Source: Bacteroidales bacterium (GTDB lineage: Bacteria; Bacteroidota; Bacteroidia; Bacteroidales; UBA10428). Taken from it: DNA of 46,170 bases. Positions 11,519-20,146 of this stretch are shown in pieces. Location: positions 1 to 46,170 of the forward strand of contig JAFGPL010000167.1 in assembly GCA_016936215.1 (NCBI GenBank). The letters run 5' to 3'. How positions within the stretch are numbered: the stretch's first letter is position 1; each line of letters opens with the position of its first letter. Both the position numbers and the translations under genes were made by a program. The notes beneath the pieces were generated by a model. It did not search any database and was not told the DNA's origin. It saw nothing but the letters and a program-made list of their open reading frames with translations.

Positions 11519-13672
11519 TCACTCATCTGCGATTTCCCATGCAAAGCAAGCTCCTCCTTTCCTGTCTGGTCTTGCCCCCTGTGCATCTGCCGAGCAAAGG
11601 CTGCGGGCAAAAGGATCGGCAAAAAGGTACCTGTGGGTATACAATGACATCAGCATTAAATCGCCTTTAAGCATATCCTGCCACTGAAAAACAGAGGCAT
11701 CGTCTTTTTCAACGGCCTCAATTCTCACCTCGGCAAGTCCTCCGTTACCCTTTACAGTAACATACCCGTTATTCAACAACGACTGCAATGCTACACGCCC
11801 GTTACCCCTGTCAATTATCCTGAAGTGAGCGGCTTTGCCTTCTGCAAACCTGCTGTTGGCTTCTACCGGACGAACATGGTTTCTCCAGTTTACCAGTATG
11901 GTGCTGTCGGCCAAGCTTCGCAATGTAATCACCTTGTTGTAAGGTATTGGACGGGTTAAGGCTTTACAGCGGGGTTCTGTTAAATCAAAACTGTTGAAAT
12001 CTGCGTAACCTCCTTCTTTACCGAGCGTATTGAAATTAAAAAGTGCATATCGCACACCCTGGAAGGTCCTTAGCTGATATGGCAGGATAATATCACCTCC
12101 CGTTTCATGAAAGGTGGTGCCGTCGAAACTATAGGCCAACCTGCCGATATCTGTATCGAAATTGCAATAAGCCCTTAACCATACAATTTCTTTATCGGTT
12201 TCAACATCTATTTTTTTCTGTTCCTGTTGATTATAGAACTGAAGCGTATGCCCCTGTTCATTTTTCACGATCCCAATCCATGCATACGGAAGGTTCAGAA
12301 GTGCCAGTCCGGCAATATCTCCGTGCTGCAGGTTAGATATATCAAGTTGGGTGGTGGCATACGACTCCGGGCCAATCCCTCTTTGGGTAAGCGAATTCCT
12401 GGCGTGCCAGAATGTTTCAGAGGGCAATGAATGCAAACGCAGGTATCCTTTTCGTTCAGTAAGCGACCACTTCGATTCAACAGGGACATGGTTCCATTGC
12501 CATACATTTTTTAGCTGGGGGCCGCTGAAATCATCGTTTCTTTCAAATGGCGCCGAAGGCATTGAGGTGTATCCTGTATTCGGCTTTACCCAGGTGCGGG
12601 GCGTACGTGTAAGGTTACCGGGCAGCCCAAAATAAGGCCATCCTTCTTTCCAGGTAACAGGCGAAATTCCCACAACCCTTCCAACAGAATTGTAATCGAG
12701 CATAGACCAGCCCCACCACTCACCCGACTGTACCTGAACAATTCCACCCTGGTGCATGGGGATGCAGCCGACAAAGTTTTCGGGAAACCTGATAATTTCA
12801 AATGGCGGACCCTGCCGGGTATTGTAAACCCTTAGCCGCTGGGCTTCGCCAAAATTTTCTTCCGCACTCATTACATTTACCTCATAAGGTCCGTAGGGAT
12901 TATCGGCGCGCAGGCATACCTGGTAACAAACAGGGTCGTAATTGGTGTTGGTAATATAATATTTCCCGTTAATCTTGTATATATGACTGCCTTCACCGGC
13001 ACCGCTTCCTTTCTCAATAATAACTTTTTCGGTGCCTGGCACCACATCCATCAGGTCGGGGGTGAGCTGCACCATTTTTACTTCATCGTAGCCCCATACA
13101 GCGTATATTTTTCCGTCATCATCGAAAAGAACAGTTACATCGTGTAACCGTGCCCTCATTGTGCGGTGTTTCCATAGCCCTGCCGGATTTGAAGCAGAGA
13201 ACACCTGTGTTCCGTACCTGTTTACATTTGAAAAAATATAAAAAGTGTCGTTATGGTAACGGATACAGGGCGCCCATATACCCTGCCCGTAAAAATCAAG
13301 GCCATTTTCAAGCCTCAGTTCAGGGCCGAGGTCTAACCGTTCAATGGCATAACTTATGAGTTTCCAGTTCACCAGGTCTTTTGAATGTAAAACCGGTAAC
13401 CCGGGCATGGTGTGCATGGTGGTACCGGTCATATAATAATCGTCGCCCACCCTTATCAGGTCGGGGTCTGAAAATTCTTCGTAAAACAGTGGATTAGTAA
13501 ACGTACCGTTGCCATTGTCGGCCATCCAGGTGCATCTTGTTGAATCGTCTGTATTTTGGCCCGGTACAGATGCAAATATTTCATTTGCTGCAGAAGCAAT
13601 AAAAAAAATTATGGCAAGCGAAAACTTAACAGAAATCCTGCATGCCCGGTGATTATTTCTTTTTTCTTTCAT
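11519..13672 (-). CDS. Secreted glycoside hydrolase family 43 protein with C-terminal beta-trefoil
   Basis: Predicted to cleave arabinose- or xylose-containing polysaccharide outside the cytoplasm. It has 717 residues. Residues about 13-35 form a signal peptide (long basic N-region, then FSLAIIFFIASAA). The GH43 five-bladed propeller carries the expected triad: D69 (FSDPDLIRVGDDYY, base), D178 (RLHDVTVLFDDDG, pKa modulator) and E227 (GAGEGSHIYKINGKYYIT, acid). A beta-sandwich like that of beta-xylosidase C-terminal domains follows at about 375-570. The last 130 residues resemble a fascin/ricin-like beta-trefoil (HFRIIDRGNGRVALQS). The gene starts 55 bp after the LytTR regulator gene on the same strand with no visible promoter between, so it is probably the third gene of that operon. 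Exact substrate is unknown; no SusC/SusD pair is nearby. Confidence 0.88.
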   Translation of the reverse strand: MKEKRNNHRACRISVKFSLAIIFFIASAANEIFASVPGQNTDDSTRCTWMADNGNGTFTNPLFYEEFSDPDLIRVGDDYYMTGTTMHTMPGLPVLHSKDLVNWKLISYAIERLDLGPELRLENGLDFYGQGIWAPCIRYHNDTFYIFSNVNRYGTQVFSASNPAGLWKHRTMRARLHDVTVLFDDDGKIYAVWGYDEVKMVQLTPDLMDVVPGTEKVIIEKGSGAGEGSHIYKINGKYYITNTNYDPVCYQVCLRADNPYGPYEVNVMSAEENFGEAQRLRVYNTRQGPPFEIIRFPENFVGCIPMHQGGIVQVQSGEWWGWSMLDYNSVGRVVGISPVTWKEGWPYFGLPGNLTRTPRTWVKPNTGYTSMPSAPFERNDDFSGPQLKNVWQWNHVPVESKWSLTERKGYLRLHSLPSETFWHARNSLTQRGIGPESYATTQLDISNLQHGDIAGLALLNLPYAWIGIVKNEQGHTLQFYNQQEQKKIDVETDKEIVWLRAYCNFDTDIGRLAYSFDGTTFHETGGDIILPYQLRTFQGVRYALFNFNTLGKEGGYADFNSFDLTEPRCKALTRPIPYNKVITLRSLADSTILVNWRNHVRPVEANSRFAEGKAAHFRIIDRGNGRVALQSLLNNGYVTVKGNGGLAEVRIEAVEKDDASVFQWQDMLKGDLMLMSLYTHRYLFADPFARSLCSADAQGARPDRKGGACFAWEIADE

Positions 13673-13727
13673 ATCAGTTCTTTTAATGAGTTGTTTTAAA
13701 ATAAATATCCTAATAGTTACCTGTATA

Positions 13728-14474
13728 TCAACCTTCTAACATTTCAAGCAGGTGGTTACGCTTTCTGAATGACACGGGTACCTGTGTGTTATCTTTCATA
13801 ATGGCATAACCACCATCTTTTTTAATAAACTCTTTTAAATAATTGAAGTTAATAAGATGCGAATGGTGCACCCTGATAAATGAATGCTCTTCCAGTAACT
13901 GTTCATACTCTTTAAGATTTCTGGTTGCCACAATCTGCTCTTTGTTTGTAAGATAAAATATAGTGTAACTTCCCTGTGATTCGCAACGGATTATATCGCT
14001 GACCTGGATCATGTGAATTCTATCTGAACTGTTCAGGGCAATACGTTTACCGGTGGTTTGAATATTTCTGATATTTTCAAGCAGCAGGTTGATGCTGCCG
14101 TTAAAATCTTCCTTAACCTTAAAATTATCAAGCTTTTTTACTGCATCAACAAGCTCTTCTGTATCAATAGGTTTTAGCAAATAATCGAGTGCGCTGAATT
14201 TAATTGCTTTAATGCCATATGAATCAAACGCAGTGGTAAAAATCACATGAAAGTCTATTTTTCCAAAATGCTCCAGGATGTCGAAACCTGTTCCATCGCT
14301 CATCTGGATGTCAAGAAAGACAACATCAGGTTTTCGGTCTTCGATGATGGAGATACCGCTGGCAACGCTGTCTGCTTCACCTATTATTTTAACCTGTGGA
14401 CAATACTTTTCCAGGTCGTGCATTAAGGTTACGCGTGAATTATTATTGTCGTCTATGATTACTGCCCTGTACAT
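13728..14474 (-). CDS. LytTR-type two-component response regulator
   Basis: A 248-residue cytoplasmic transcription regulator. The receiver domain covers about residues 1-120, with acidic D8-D9 and phospho-acceptor D55 (PDVVFLDIQMSDG). The conserved Thr (HVIFTTAFD) and Lys (YLLKPID) are present. The DNA-binding LytTR domain covers about 140-245 (RIALNSSDRIHMIQVSDIIRCESQGSYTIF is its typical opening; FIRVHHSHLINFNYLKEF is the core). It lies 7 bp downstream of the kinase gene, so the two are surely co-translated partners. LytTR domains bind direct repeats of about 9 bp spaced by 11-13 bp; such repeats are seen at 17594-17642, upstream of the kinase. Confidence 0.95.
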   Translation of the reverse strand: MYRAVIIDDNNNSRVTLMHDLEKYCPQVKIIGEADSVASGISIIEDRKPDVVFLDIQMSDGTGFDILEHFGKIDFHVIFTTAFDSYGIKAIKFSALDYLLKPIDTEELVDAVKKLDNFKVKEDFNGSINLLLENIRNIQTTGKRIALNSSDRIHMIQVSDIIRCESQGSYTIFYLTNKEQIVATRNLKEYEQLLEEHSFIRVHHSHLINFNYLKEFIKKDGGYAIMKDNTQVPVSFRKRNHLLEMLEG

Positions 14475-14481
14475 GTTTCTG

Positions 14482-17400
14482 CTATGTTATCCAGGCCTCA
14501 ACCGGGATGGTAAGCTCTACCGCTGTTCCGCGTGCTGCTCCATTGTCATCGGTTAGGTCGGTGATTTGAATACCCGTTTTTGAACCTGACTGTTTTTCAA
14601 GCTGCTCAAGTCTTTTGGCGGTGACGCTCATTCCGGTTGATTTATGCTTTCCGGCAGAGGGCTTATTTATTTGGGACTGTGCCCTCCCGATCCCATTGTC
14701 TTTAATTTCAACCATCAGCCACCGGCCTGCCCTCCTGAAAGAGATTTCAACCAACCCTTTTTCTTCTTTTTTTCTCAATCCATGTATGATGGCATTCTCA
14801 ACAAAAGGCTGTATCATCATGGGAGGTATTTCAACCTGATCACTATTGATTTCATCATCAATTTTAATGGTATAGTCAAACCTGTCATTTGCGTTCAGCT
14901 TTTCGAGCCTGAGGTAGTTTTCAAGTATCTCGACCTCGTTTTCAAGAGGGATAAGTTCTTCCCTTGAGTTTTCAAGCACCATGCGCATCAGGCGGGCAAA
15001 TTTTGCCAGGTAGTGTTTGGCTTGTGAGGTGTCGCTGGTGGAAATAAAACCCTGTATTGAGTTAAGTGAATTAAAAATGAAGTGGGGGTTCATCTGCAGC
15101 CTGGCTGCTTCCTGCTCAAGTTCAATGATGTTTTTCTCCATCTCCAGTTTTTCATTCTCAATTTTGTTCTTAAGCTTTATTTTGCGAATTCTTGAATATA
15201 CAATTAACCAAAAAATTAGTAAAAATACCAGGATAACAAGGACACGAAACCACCATGCCTGCCAGAAAGGGGCAAGAATTGTAAAACTGAAGGTAACCGG
15301 TTGCACAGTCCACCTGCCGTCTTCGTTGCACGCAATTACTTTAAAGGTGTAATCTCCGGGCATAAGCCCCGCATAAGTAACTTCCTGCCTGTTGGTCGGT
15401 GGCGACCAGTTGTTATCGCTGCCCTCGAGCATGATCTTGTAACGCACTGCCCCCGGGTTCCTGTGGTAAATACCTGTGAATTCAAATGTAAGACTGTTTT
15501 TGTTATGAGGCAGTTCCAGGTGCAAAGGTAACTGGTACAAGCCTGTCAATGTGTCTGCATATGGGGTGTTCTTTATATCATCAAAAAAGAGTTTAATACC
15601 AGTAAGGGAAAGCCTTGGCAGAATATTTACCGGTATGTCTTCGGCCGGATTGTAAATGGTGGCGCCATTTACGGTACCAAACCACAAATTACCTTCTTTA
15701 TCCATACAGCAGGAGTTCCGGTATACTTCAACACTTTTGAAACCTTCGTTGATGCCGTAATGTTTCAATTCTGCGACCGTAAAATCCTCCCCGAAGGTTA
15801 TCCTGTCCAAACCCATTTCAGAACCTGCCCAAAGATTTTTGTTGCTGTCAAAAATAAGAAGGTAGATGTTATCAGAAGACAAGCCGTCTTTCCTGGTTAT
15901 CTGAACAAACTTACTACCGTTGTAAATATATAAACCGCCACCGGCAGTACCGGCAATTACATTGTTCATGCAGTCTGTAATAACCGTCCGTATAGAGTTT
16001 TTAACCGTTCCCAAACCAACCTCAGAAAAGTAGATTTCACCGGGGAGTGAATCATTGCAAACATAGCTAAGCTTTACAAGTGAGCCATTTGAATATCCTG
16101 CCCATATGTTTCCGGTCAGATCGGGAGCAAGCGAATAAACCGTGTTACCGGCAATACCTTTAATATTTTTGATTTTATGAAATTCTGAGTTTTTTTTATC
16201 TAAAATACAGATACCGCTGTCGGGACTTGCGAACCAGATGTTGCCTGCAGTATCGGAAGTAATGGCAGTGATGGCATTACTTACCAAACCTTTATTTGCC
16301 GGGTAATGCCGGAATCCCTGCCTGTTATATTTAAATGCTCCTTCATCCCCGGTTCCTATCCATAGTGATGAATCGGATGAAAAATGCAAAACCCTTACTT
16401 TTGAAGATGTAAATCCGTTATACCTGTTCAGAAGTCTGTAATTTCTTCCGTTAAAGATTGTTATTCCCCCTGAAGATGTTCCGAATATCATGTTTCCGTT
16501 CGGGGACTGAATAACCGAATACACCGATTTACCCATTCTGTCGCTCTCACCCAGGTAATGAACAAAGCGTTCATTATCTAACCTGCTTAACCCCCCGCCT
16601 GAAGTGCCGAACCACATATTGTTTGTAAAATCCTTATGGATGCTTACCACTACATTATTTGCCAGACCGTATCGCTCTCCGAAAGTCCTGAACAGTAAGC
16701 CGTCAAAACGTGTTACGCCATTTGAAGTCCCGAACCAGATGCTCCCTGCACGATCGTTATAAACAGTAAAAACAGTGTTGCTCCCCAACCCGTCGTACTG
16801 GTTATAGTTGATAAAAACAGAATCTTTCAGACAGCTTACCCCGCTGTTAGAGGTGGCAAACCAAAGACTGCCGTGGTCATCTTCTGCTATATCGTTAACC
16901 AGGTTTGATGGCAGTCCTTCATTCCTTGAATAGACAATAGTGTTCTGGTTAGCATATTTCACTGCACCTCTGCTGGTGCCAATCCAGATATTCCTGCGGC
17001 TGTCTTCGAAAAGACAGTTAACTTGTTTTGCAGGGAGATGGGCAGAAATGCCGGGTTGCCGGAAGCATGTCCCGTCGTATTTATATATACCACTGTCTGC
17101 GGTGCCGATCCAGAGGTTATTTTCAAAATCTTTCAGAAGTGCCGTTATCTTTGAATTGCGGGGGCCAGATTCATCGTCAATGTAGACGAAGCCGGTACCA
17201 TTGAATTTGCACAATCCGGCATCTGTGCCTACCCAGAGATTTTCCATGTGATCAATTGAAAGGGCAGTTACAAAATTGCTTTTAAGCCCTTCCTCTTCCC
17301 GGTAACCTTTAAACCTGAAACCATCGTACCTTATGACACCTCCACCATTGGTGCCAAGCCAGAGATGTCCGTCTTTATCTTCACAAATGGCATAAATCTC

Positions 17401-17511
17401 AGATTGTGTGAGCCCTTCACCCACCGAGAAATTTTTAAAGTTGAACTTCTGCGCACTCAGTAACCCGGCCTGGGCCAAAAAGGCTATTAGCAGTGTTGTT
17501 TTCCTTATCAT
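14482..17511 (-). CDS. Two-propeller sensor histidine kinase (Reg_prop/Y_Y_Y, LytS-type)
   Basis: A 1009-residue inner-membrane sensor. After a signal peptide (residues 1-20) come 14 recognisable propeller motifs of the type NLWIGTxxGGxxxYDG up to about residue 635, enough for two seven-bladed propellers. A Y_Y_Y domain follows (about 650-740, GLMPGDYTFKVIACN). One membrane helix lies at about 755-773, then a short coiled coil, then a LytS/YehU-type kinase core with phospho-acceptor H810 (LQMNPHFIFNSLNSIQGF) and an ATPase domain (PFVENAIIHG, KDNGIGRAQ). The periplasmic half is that of hybrid sensors for polysaccharide fragments, but the output is a separate LytTR protein. Linkage to GH43 fits carbohydrate sensing. 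The ligand is unknown. Confidence 0.93.
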   Translation of the reverse strand: MIRKTTLLIAFLAQAGLLSAQKFNFKNFSVGEGLTQSEIYAICEDKDGHLWLGTNGGGVIRYDGFRFKGYREEEGLKSNFVTALSIDHMENLWVGTDAGLCKFNGTGFVYIDDESGPRNSKITALLKDFENNLWIGTADSGIYKYDGTCFRQPGISAHLPAKQVNCLFEDSRRNIWIGTSRGAVKYANQNTIVYSRNEGLPSNLVNDIAEDDHGSLWFATSNSGVSCLKDSVFINYNQYDGLGSNTVFTVYNDRAGSIWFGTSNGVTRFDGLLFRTFGERYGLANNVVVSIHKDFTNNMWFGTSGGGLSRLDNERFVHYLGESDRMGKSVYSVIQSPNGNMIFGTSSGGITIFNGRNYRLLNRYNGFTSSKVRVLHFSSDSSLWIGTGDEGAFKYNRQGFRHYPANKGLVSNAITAITSDTAGNIWFASPDSGICILDKKNSEFHKIKNIKGIAGNTVYSLAPDLTGNIWAGYSNGSLVKLSYVCNDSLPGEIYFSEVGLGTVKNSIRTVITDCMNNVIAGTAGGGLYIYNGSKFVQITRKDGLSSDNIYLLIFDSNKNLWAGSEMGLDRITFGEDFTVAELKHYGINEGFKSVEVYRNSCCMDKEGNLWFGTVNGATIYNPAEDIPVNILPRLSLTGIKLFFDDIKNTPYADTLTGLYQLPLHLELPHNKNSLTFEFTGIYHRNPGAVRYKIMLEGSDNNWSPPTNRQEVTYAGLMPGDYTFKVIACNEDGRWTVQPVTFSFTILAPFWQAWWFRVLVILVFLLIFWLIVYSRIRKIKLKNKIENEKLEMEKNIIELEQEAARLQMNPHFIFNSLNSIQGFISTSDTSQAKHYLAKFARLMRMVLENSREELIPLENEVEILENYLRLEKLNANDRFDYTIKIDDEINSDQVEIPPMMIQPFVENAIIHGLRKKEEKGLVEISFRRAGRWLMVEIKDNGIGRAQSQINKPSAGKHKSTGMSVTAKRLEQLEKQSGSKTGIQITDLTDDNGAARGTAVELTIPVEAWIT

Positions 17512-17516
17512 ACGTG

Positions 17517-17547
17517 CAAATTACGTATTTCGCCCGAATTAAGCAAA
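17517..17547 (-). promoter_or_regulatory. Possible promoter of the sensor kinase operon
   Basis: On the minus strand TTTG (17547-17544) is followed after 20 bp by TAATTTG (17523-17517), one base shorter than the TAnnTTTG consensus. The box lies only 5 bp before the annotated ATG, so transcription from it would be almost leaderless or the true start may be further in. Weak support. Confidence 0.25.
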
Positions 17548-17552
17548 GACTG

Positions 17553-17642
17553 CCAGTTATTTTAGATATTGTTTATTGTTGAGATGGGTTTTTACAGTTA
17601 TTTCTTTTTCCCTACAGTTATCAAAAAACACCTTACACTTAT
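17553..17642. promoter_or_regulatory. LytTR-like direct repeats with 20-bp phasing
   Basis: In the 204-bp divergent spacer between the kinase and the VIT-VWA gene, the motif [AC]CA[GC]TTAT[TC] occurs at 17553 (CCAGTTATT), 17594 (ACAGTTATT), 17614 (ACAGTTATC) and 17634 (ACACTTATT). The last three are exactly 20 bp apart and the first is 41 bp from the second. A weaker ACAGGTATT is at 17658. Nine-base direct repeats with this phasing are the known binding architecture of LytTR regulators such as AgrA and ComE. The set probably marks binding of the neighbouring LytTR regulator, controlling itself, the VIT-VWA gene or both. Confidence 0.55.
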
Positions 17643-17715
17643 TGTTTTGCCTAAATTACAGGTATTTGCAATTGTAATTTCATCCTCAAATTAACTTAAT
17701 ACAGGAGAAATTACC

Positions 17716-19974
17716 ATGAAAACAATGAATTTTAAAAACACGGTTGCATTAAATCTGAAAAGGATTGCTGCATTAATGATCTTTAGTTTCTTGACATCTG
17801 TAACTTTTTCACAGGATATTGCAGATAAGGATAAGACGCTTTCACCTTATTTTATGGTATATAGCGACGATGTGAGCACCGACCGGCTGCCATTGAAAAG
17901 TACTTCGGCCACCGTGAATATCACCGGTGTAATAGCCGATGTAACTGTTAAACAGGTTTATAAAAATGAAGGCAAAAAAGCGCTGGAAGCGGTCTATACC
18001 TTTCCGGCTTCAATAAATGCAGCGGTATATGCGATGGAGATGACCATAGGAAGCAGAAAAATTGTTGCAAAGATTGAAGAAAAAAACAAAGCAAGAGAAG
18101 AATATGAAACGGCAAAAACTGAAGGCCGGAGGGCATCGCTCCTGGAGCAGGACAGGCCAAATGTGTTCCAGATGAATGTGGCGAATATTATGCCCGGCGA
18201 TGTGGTCTCTATTTGTCTCAAATATACCGAATTGCTTGTGCCGGATGGAGGTACTTATAAATTTGTCTACCCCACGGTTGTTGGCCCGAGATATTCCAAC
18301 CAGGCAACATCATCTTCAGATCCGGCAAACAGTTTTATCAATACCCCTTATCAAAATCAGGGTGAAAAACCTGGCTACAGTTTTGATATGCAACTAAACC
18401 TTTCAATGGGTATGCCTATTCAGAAGATTGTTTGTAATACCCATAAGGTAAACACTCGCTACCCGCAATTAAGTCAGGCACAGGTGAATCTTGATAAATC
18501 TGAAGCTGCCGGTGGCAACCGCGATTTCGTGCTGGAATACCAGTTGAGGGGCGAACAAATAGAATCTGGATTGATGCTTTATGAACATGAAGATGAAAAT
18601 TTCTTCCTGCTGATGGTACAGCCGCCTAAACAGATTGTGAAAGAAGAAATTCCCCCGCGCGAATATATTTTCATCGTGGATGTTTCGGGTTCAATGTGCG
18701 GTTTCCCTTTGACCGTAACAAAATCACTGCTGCGGGACCTGGTTGTTAACCTCCGCCCGGCAGACCGGTTTAATATACTCGTGTTTGCAGGCTCCTCCGG
18801 CTGGTTGTCTGAAACAAGCGTGCCGGCTACCATCGAAAACGTTGAAAAAGCAATATACTTCATGGACAATCAAGGTGGGGGAGGTGCCACAGAACTGTTG
18901 CCGGCTTTAAAGAAAGCCCTTGAATTTCCACGCAGCAGCGAATCCCTTTCCCGCTCGTTTGTGGTTATTACCGATGGTTATATTGCTGTTGAAAAAGAAG
19001 CTTTTGACCTTATCAGGAATAATTGCGACCAGGCTAACCTTTTTGCATTTGGAATAGGTTCAAGTGTGAACCGTTATCTCATCGAAGGCATGGCAAATGC
19101 AGGATTGGGAGAGCCTTTTATAGCCCTTAATGAAAAAAGTGCATCAGAAGAGGCGGTTAAATTCAGAAACTACATTAGTAATCCTGTTCTTACCCGGGTA
19201 AAAAAGTCCTTCTCAGGATTTGAAGCATATGATGTTCAACCTCTTTCAGTTCCTGATGTACTCGCTGAAAGGCCTGTGATCATTTTCGGTAAATACAGGG
19301 GTAAGGCGGCTGGAAATATTACCATCAAAGGTTATACCGGTACCAAATCCTATAAAAAGACTTTTAATGCCGGCGAATTCAAACCATCCGGAAATCATGC
19401 TGCAATAAGATATTTGTGGGCACGCAAAAAAATTCAGTTGCTGGATGACTACACCAACCTTGGGTACAACAATACAAACCATGTTGAAGAAATTACAGGA
19501 CTGGGGCTGAAGTATAACCTTATGACTGCCTACACCTCATTTCTGGCGATTGAAAAAGATGTTGTTGCAAACGACGGAGAAACAGAATTGGTAAAACAGC
19601 CCCTGCCTATGCCTGAAGGTGTTCCCAATTCGGCAATCGGTTTTGATATGGAGGTTGACCTTGAAACAGTGTCGTTTGCACTTCACAGGGAGATTGTTCT
19701 TTTAACCGGAGTTCAGGAAGGTTCTAAGAAAAAGCTAACCAGTTATATTGAAGAAAACCTGCCGGGTCTTCTTATTTCCTGCCTTGGAATGTCAGAAGTA
19801 ATACCTCAGGAAATTGAAATAAGTGTTGATGCCAAGGGTAAAATCGTTAAAATCGTGTTAAAAGGCACCGGTATCTCCGGAGAACTTGAAAAATGTATTA
19901 AAAAAACCATTGCCACACTTGATTTCAGCAAAATTTACGCAGGCAGTGAATTTAAATTTAAGGTAATATTCTGA
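17716..19974 (+). CDS. Exported VIT and von Willebrand A domain protein
   Basis: A 752-residue exported protein. After a signal peptide (cleavage near residue 33, SVTFSQ) there is a VIT domain at about 38-165 (STSATVNITGVIADVTVKQV; YTFPASINAAVYAMEMTIG). A VWA domain follows at about 315-490 with a complete MIDAS start, DVSGS at D322-S326 (FIVDVSGSMCG), and FVVITDGYI as the later strand. The last 90 residues (VDAKGKIVKIVLKGTGISGELEKCIKKTI) resemble the TonB/AgmX C-terminal fold. This combination is like bacterial inter-alpha-trypsin-inhibitor-type proteins, thought to mediate adhesion or protein assembly. An AGGAG Shine-Dalgarno sequence at 17703-17707 lies 8 bp before the ATG, which is uncommon in this phylum. 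Function is unknown. Confidence 0.88.
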   Translation: MKTMNFKNTVALNLKRIAALMIFSFLTSVTFSQDIADKDKTLSPYFMVYSDDVSTDRLPLKSTSATVNITGVIADVTVKQVYKNEGKKALEAVYTFPASINAAVYAMEMTIGSRKIVAKIEEKNKAREEYETAKTEGRRASLLEQDRPNVFQMNVANIMPGDVVSICLKYTELLVPDGGTYKFVYPTVVGPRYSNQATSSSDPANSFINTPYQNQGEKPGYSFDMQLNLSMGMPIQKIVCNTHKVNTRYPQLSQAQVNLDKSEAAGGNRDFVLEYQLRGEQIESGLMLYEHEDENFFLLMVQPPKQIVKEEIPPREYIFIVDVSGSMCGFPLTVTKSLLRDLVVNLRPADRFNILVFAGSSGWLSETSVPATIENVEKAIYFMDNQGGGGATELLPALKKALEFPRSSESLSRSFVVITDGYIAVEKEAFDLIRNNCDQANLFAFGIGSSVNRYLIEGMANAGLGEPFIALNEKSASEEAVKFRNYISNPVLTRVKKSFSGFEAYDVQPLSVPDVLAERPVIIFGKYRGKAAGNITIKGYTGTKSYKKTFNAGEFKPSGNHAAIRYLWARKKIQLLDDYTNLGYNNTNHVEEITGLGLKYNLMTAYTSFLAIEKDVVANDGETELVKQPLPMPEGVPNSAIGFDMEVDLETVSFALHREIVLLTGVQEGSKKKLTSYIEENLPGLLISCLGMSEVIPQEIEISVDAKGKIVKIVLKGTGISGELEKCIKKTIATLDFSKIYAGSEFKFKVIF

Positions 19975-19996
19975 TTATCGCCAGACATAAGATAAA

Positions 19997-20146
19997 ATGG
20001 ACTGTGCAGCTTTTATTATGGCCAATGATTACAAATTCAGAAAATCAGTTCAGGTGCAATCGGGTAATATCCTGTTTAAGAATCCTGGCCAACTGAAAGT
20101 GCACAGTTCTTCTTCACTAAAAAACAAAAAAATATCTGACCAATGA
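19997..20146 (+). CDS. Possible 49-residue ORF overlapping the next start codon
   Basis: An ORF opens at 19997 and its TGA (20144-20146) overlaps the ATG (20143) of the following gene in an ATGA junction, an arrangement typical of translational coupling. The predicted peptide (starting MDCAAFIMANDYKFRKS) has no signal peptide, membrane segment or recognised motif, and a Ser/Lys-rich tail. It may be only the untranslated spacer between the VIT-VWA gene and its neighbour. Weakly supported. Confidence 0.2.
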   Translation: MDCAAFIMANDYKFRKSVQVQSGNILFKNPGQLKVHSSSSLKNKKISDQ

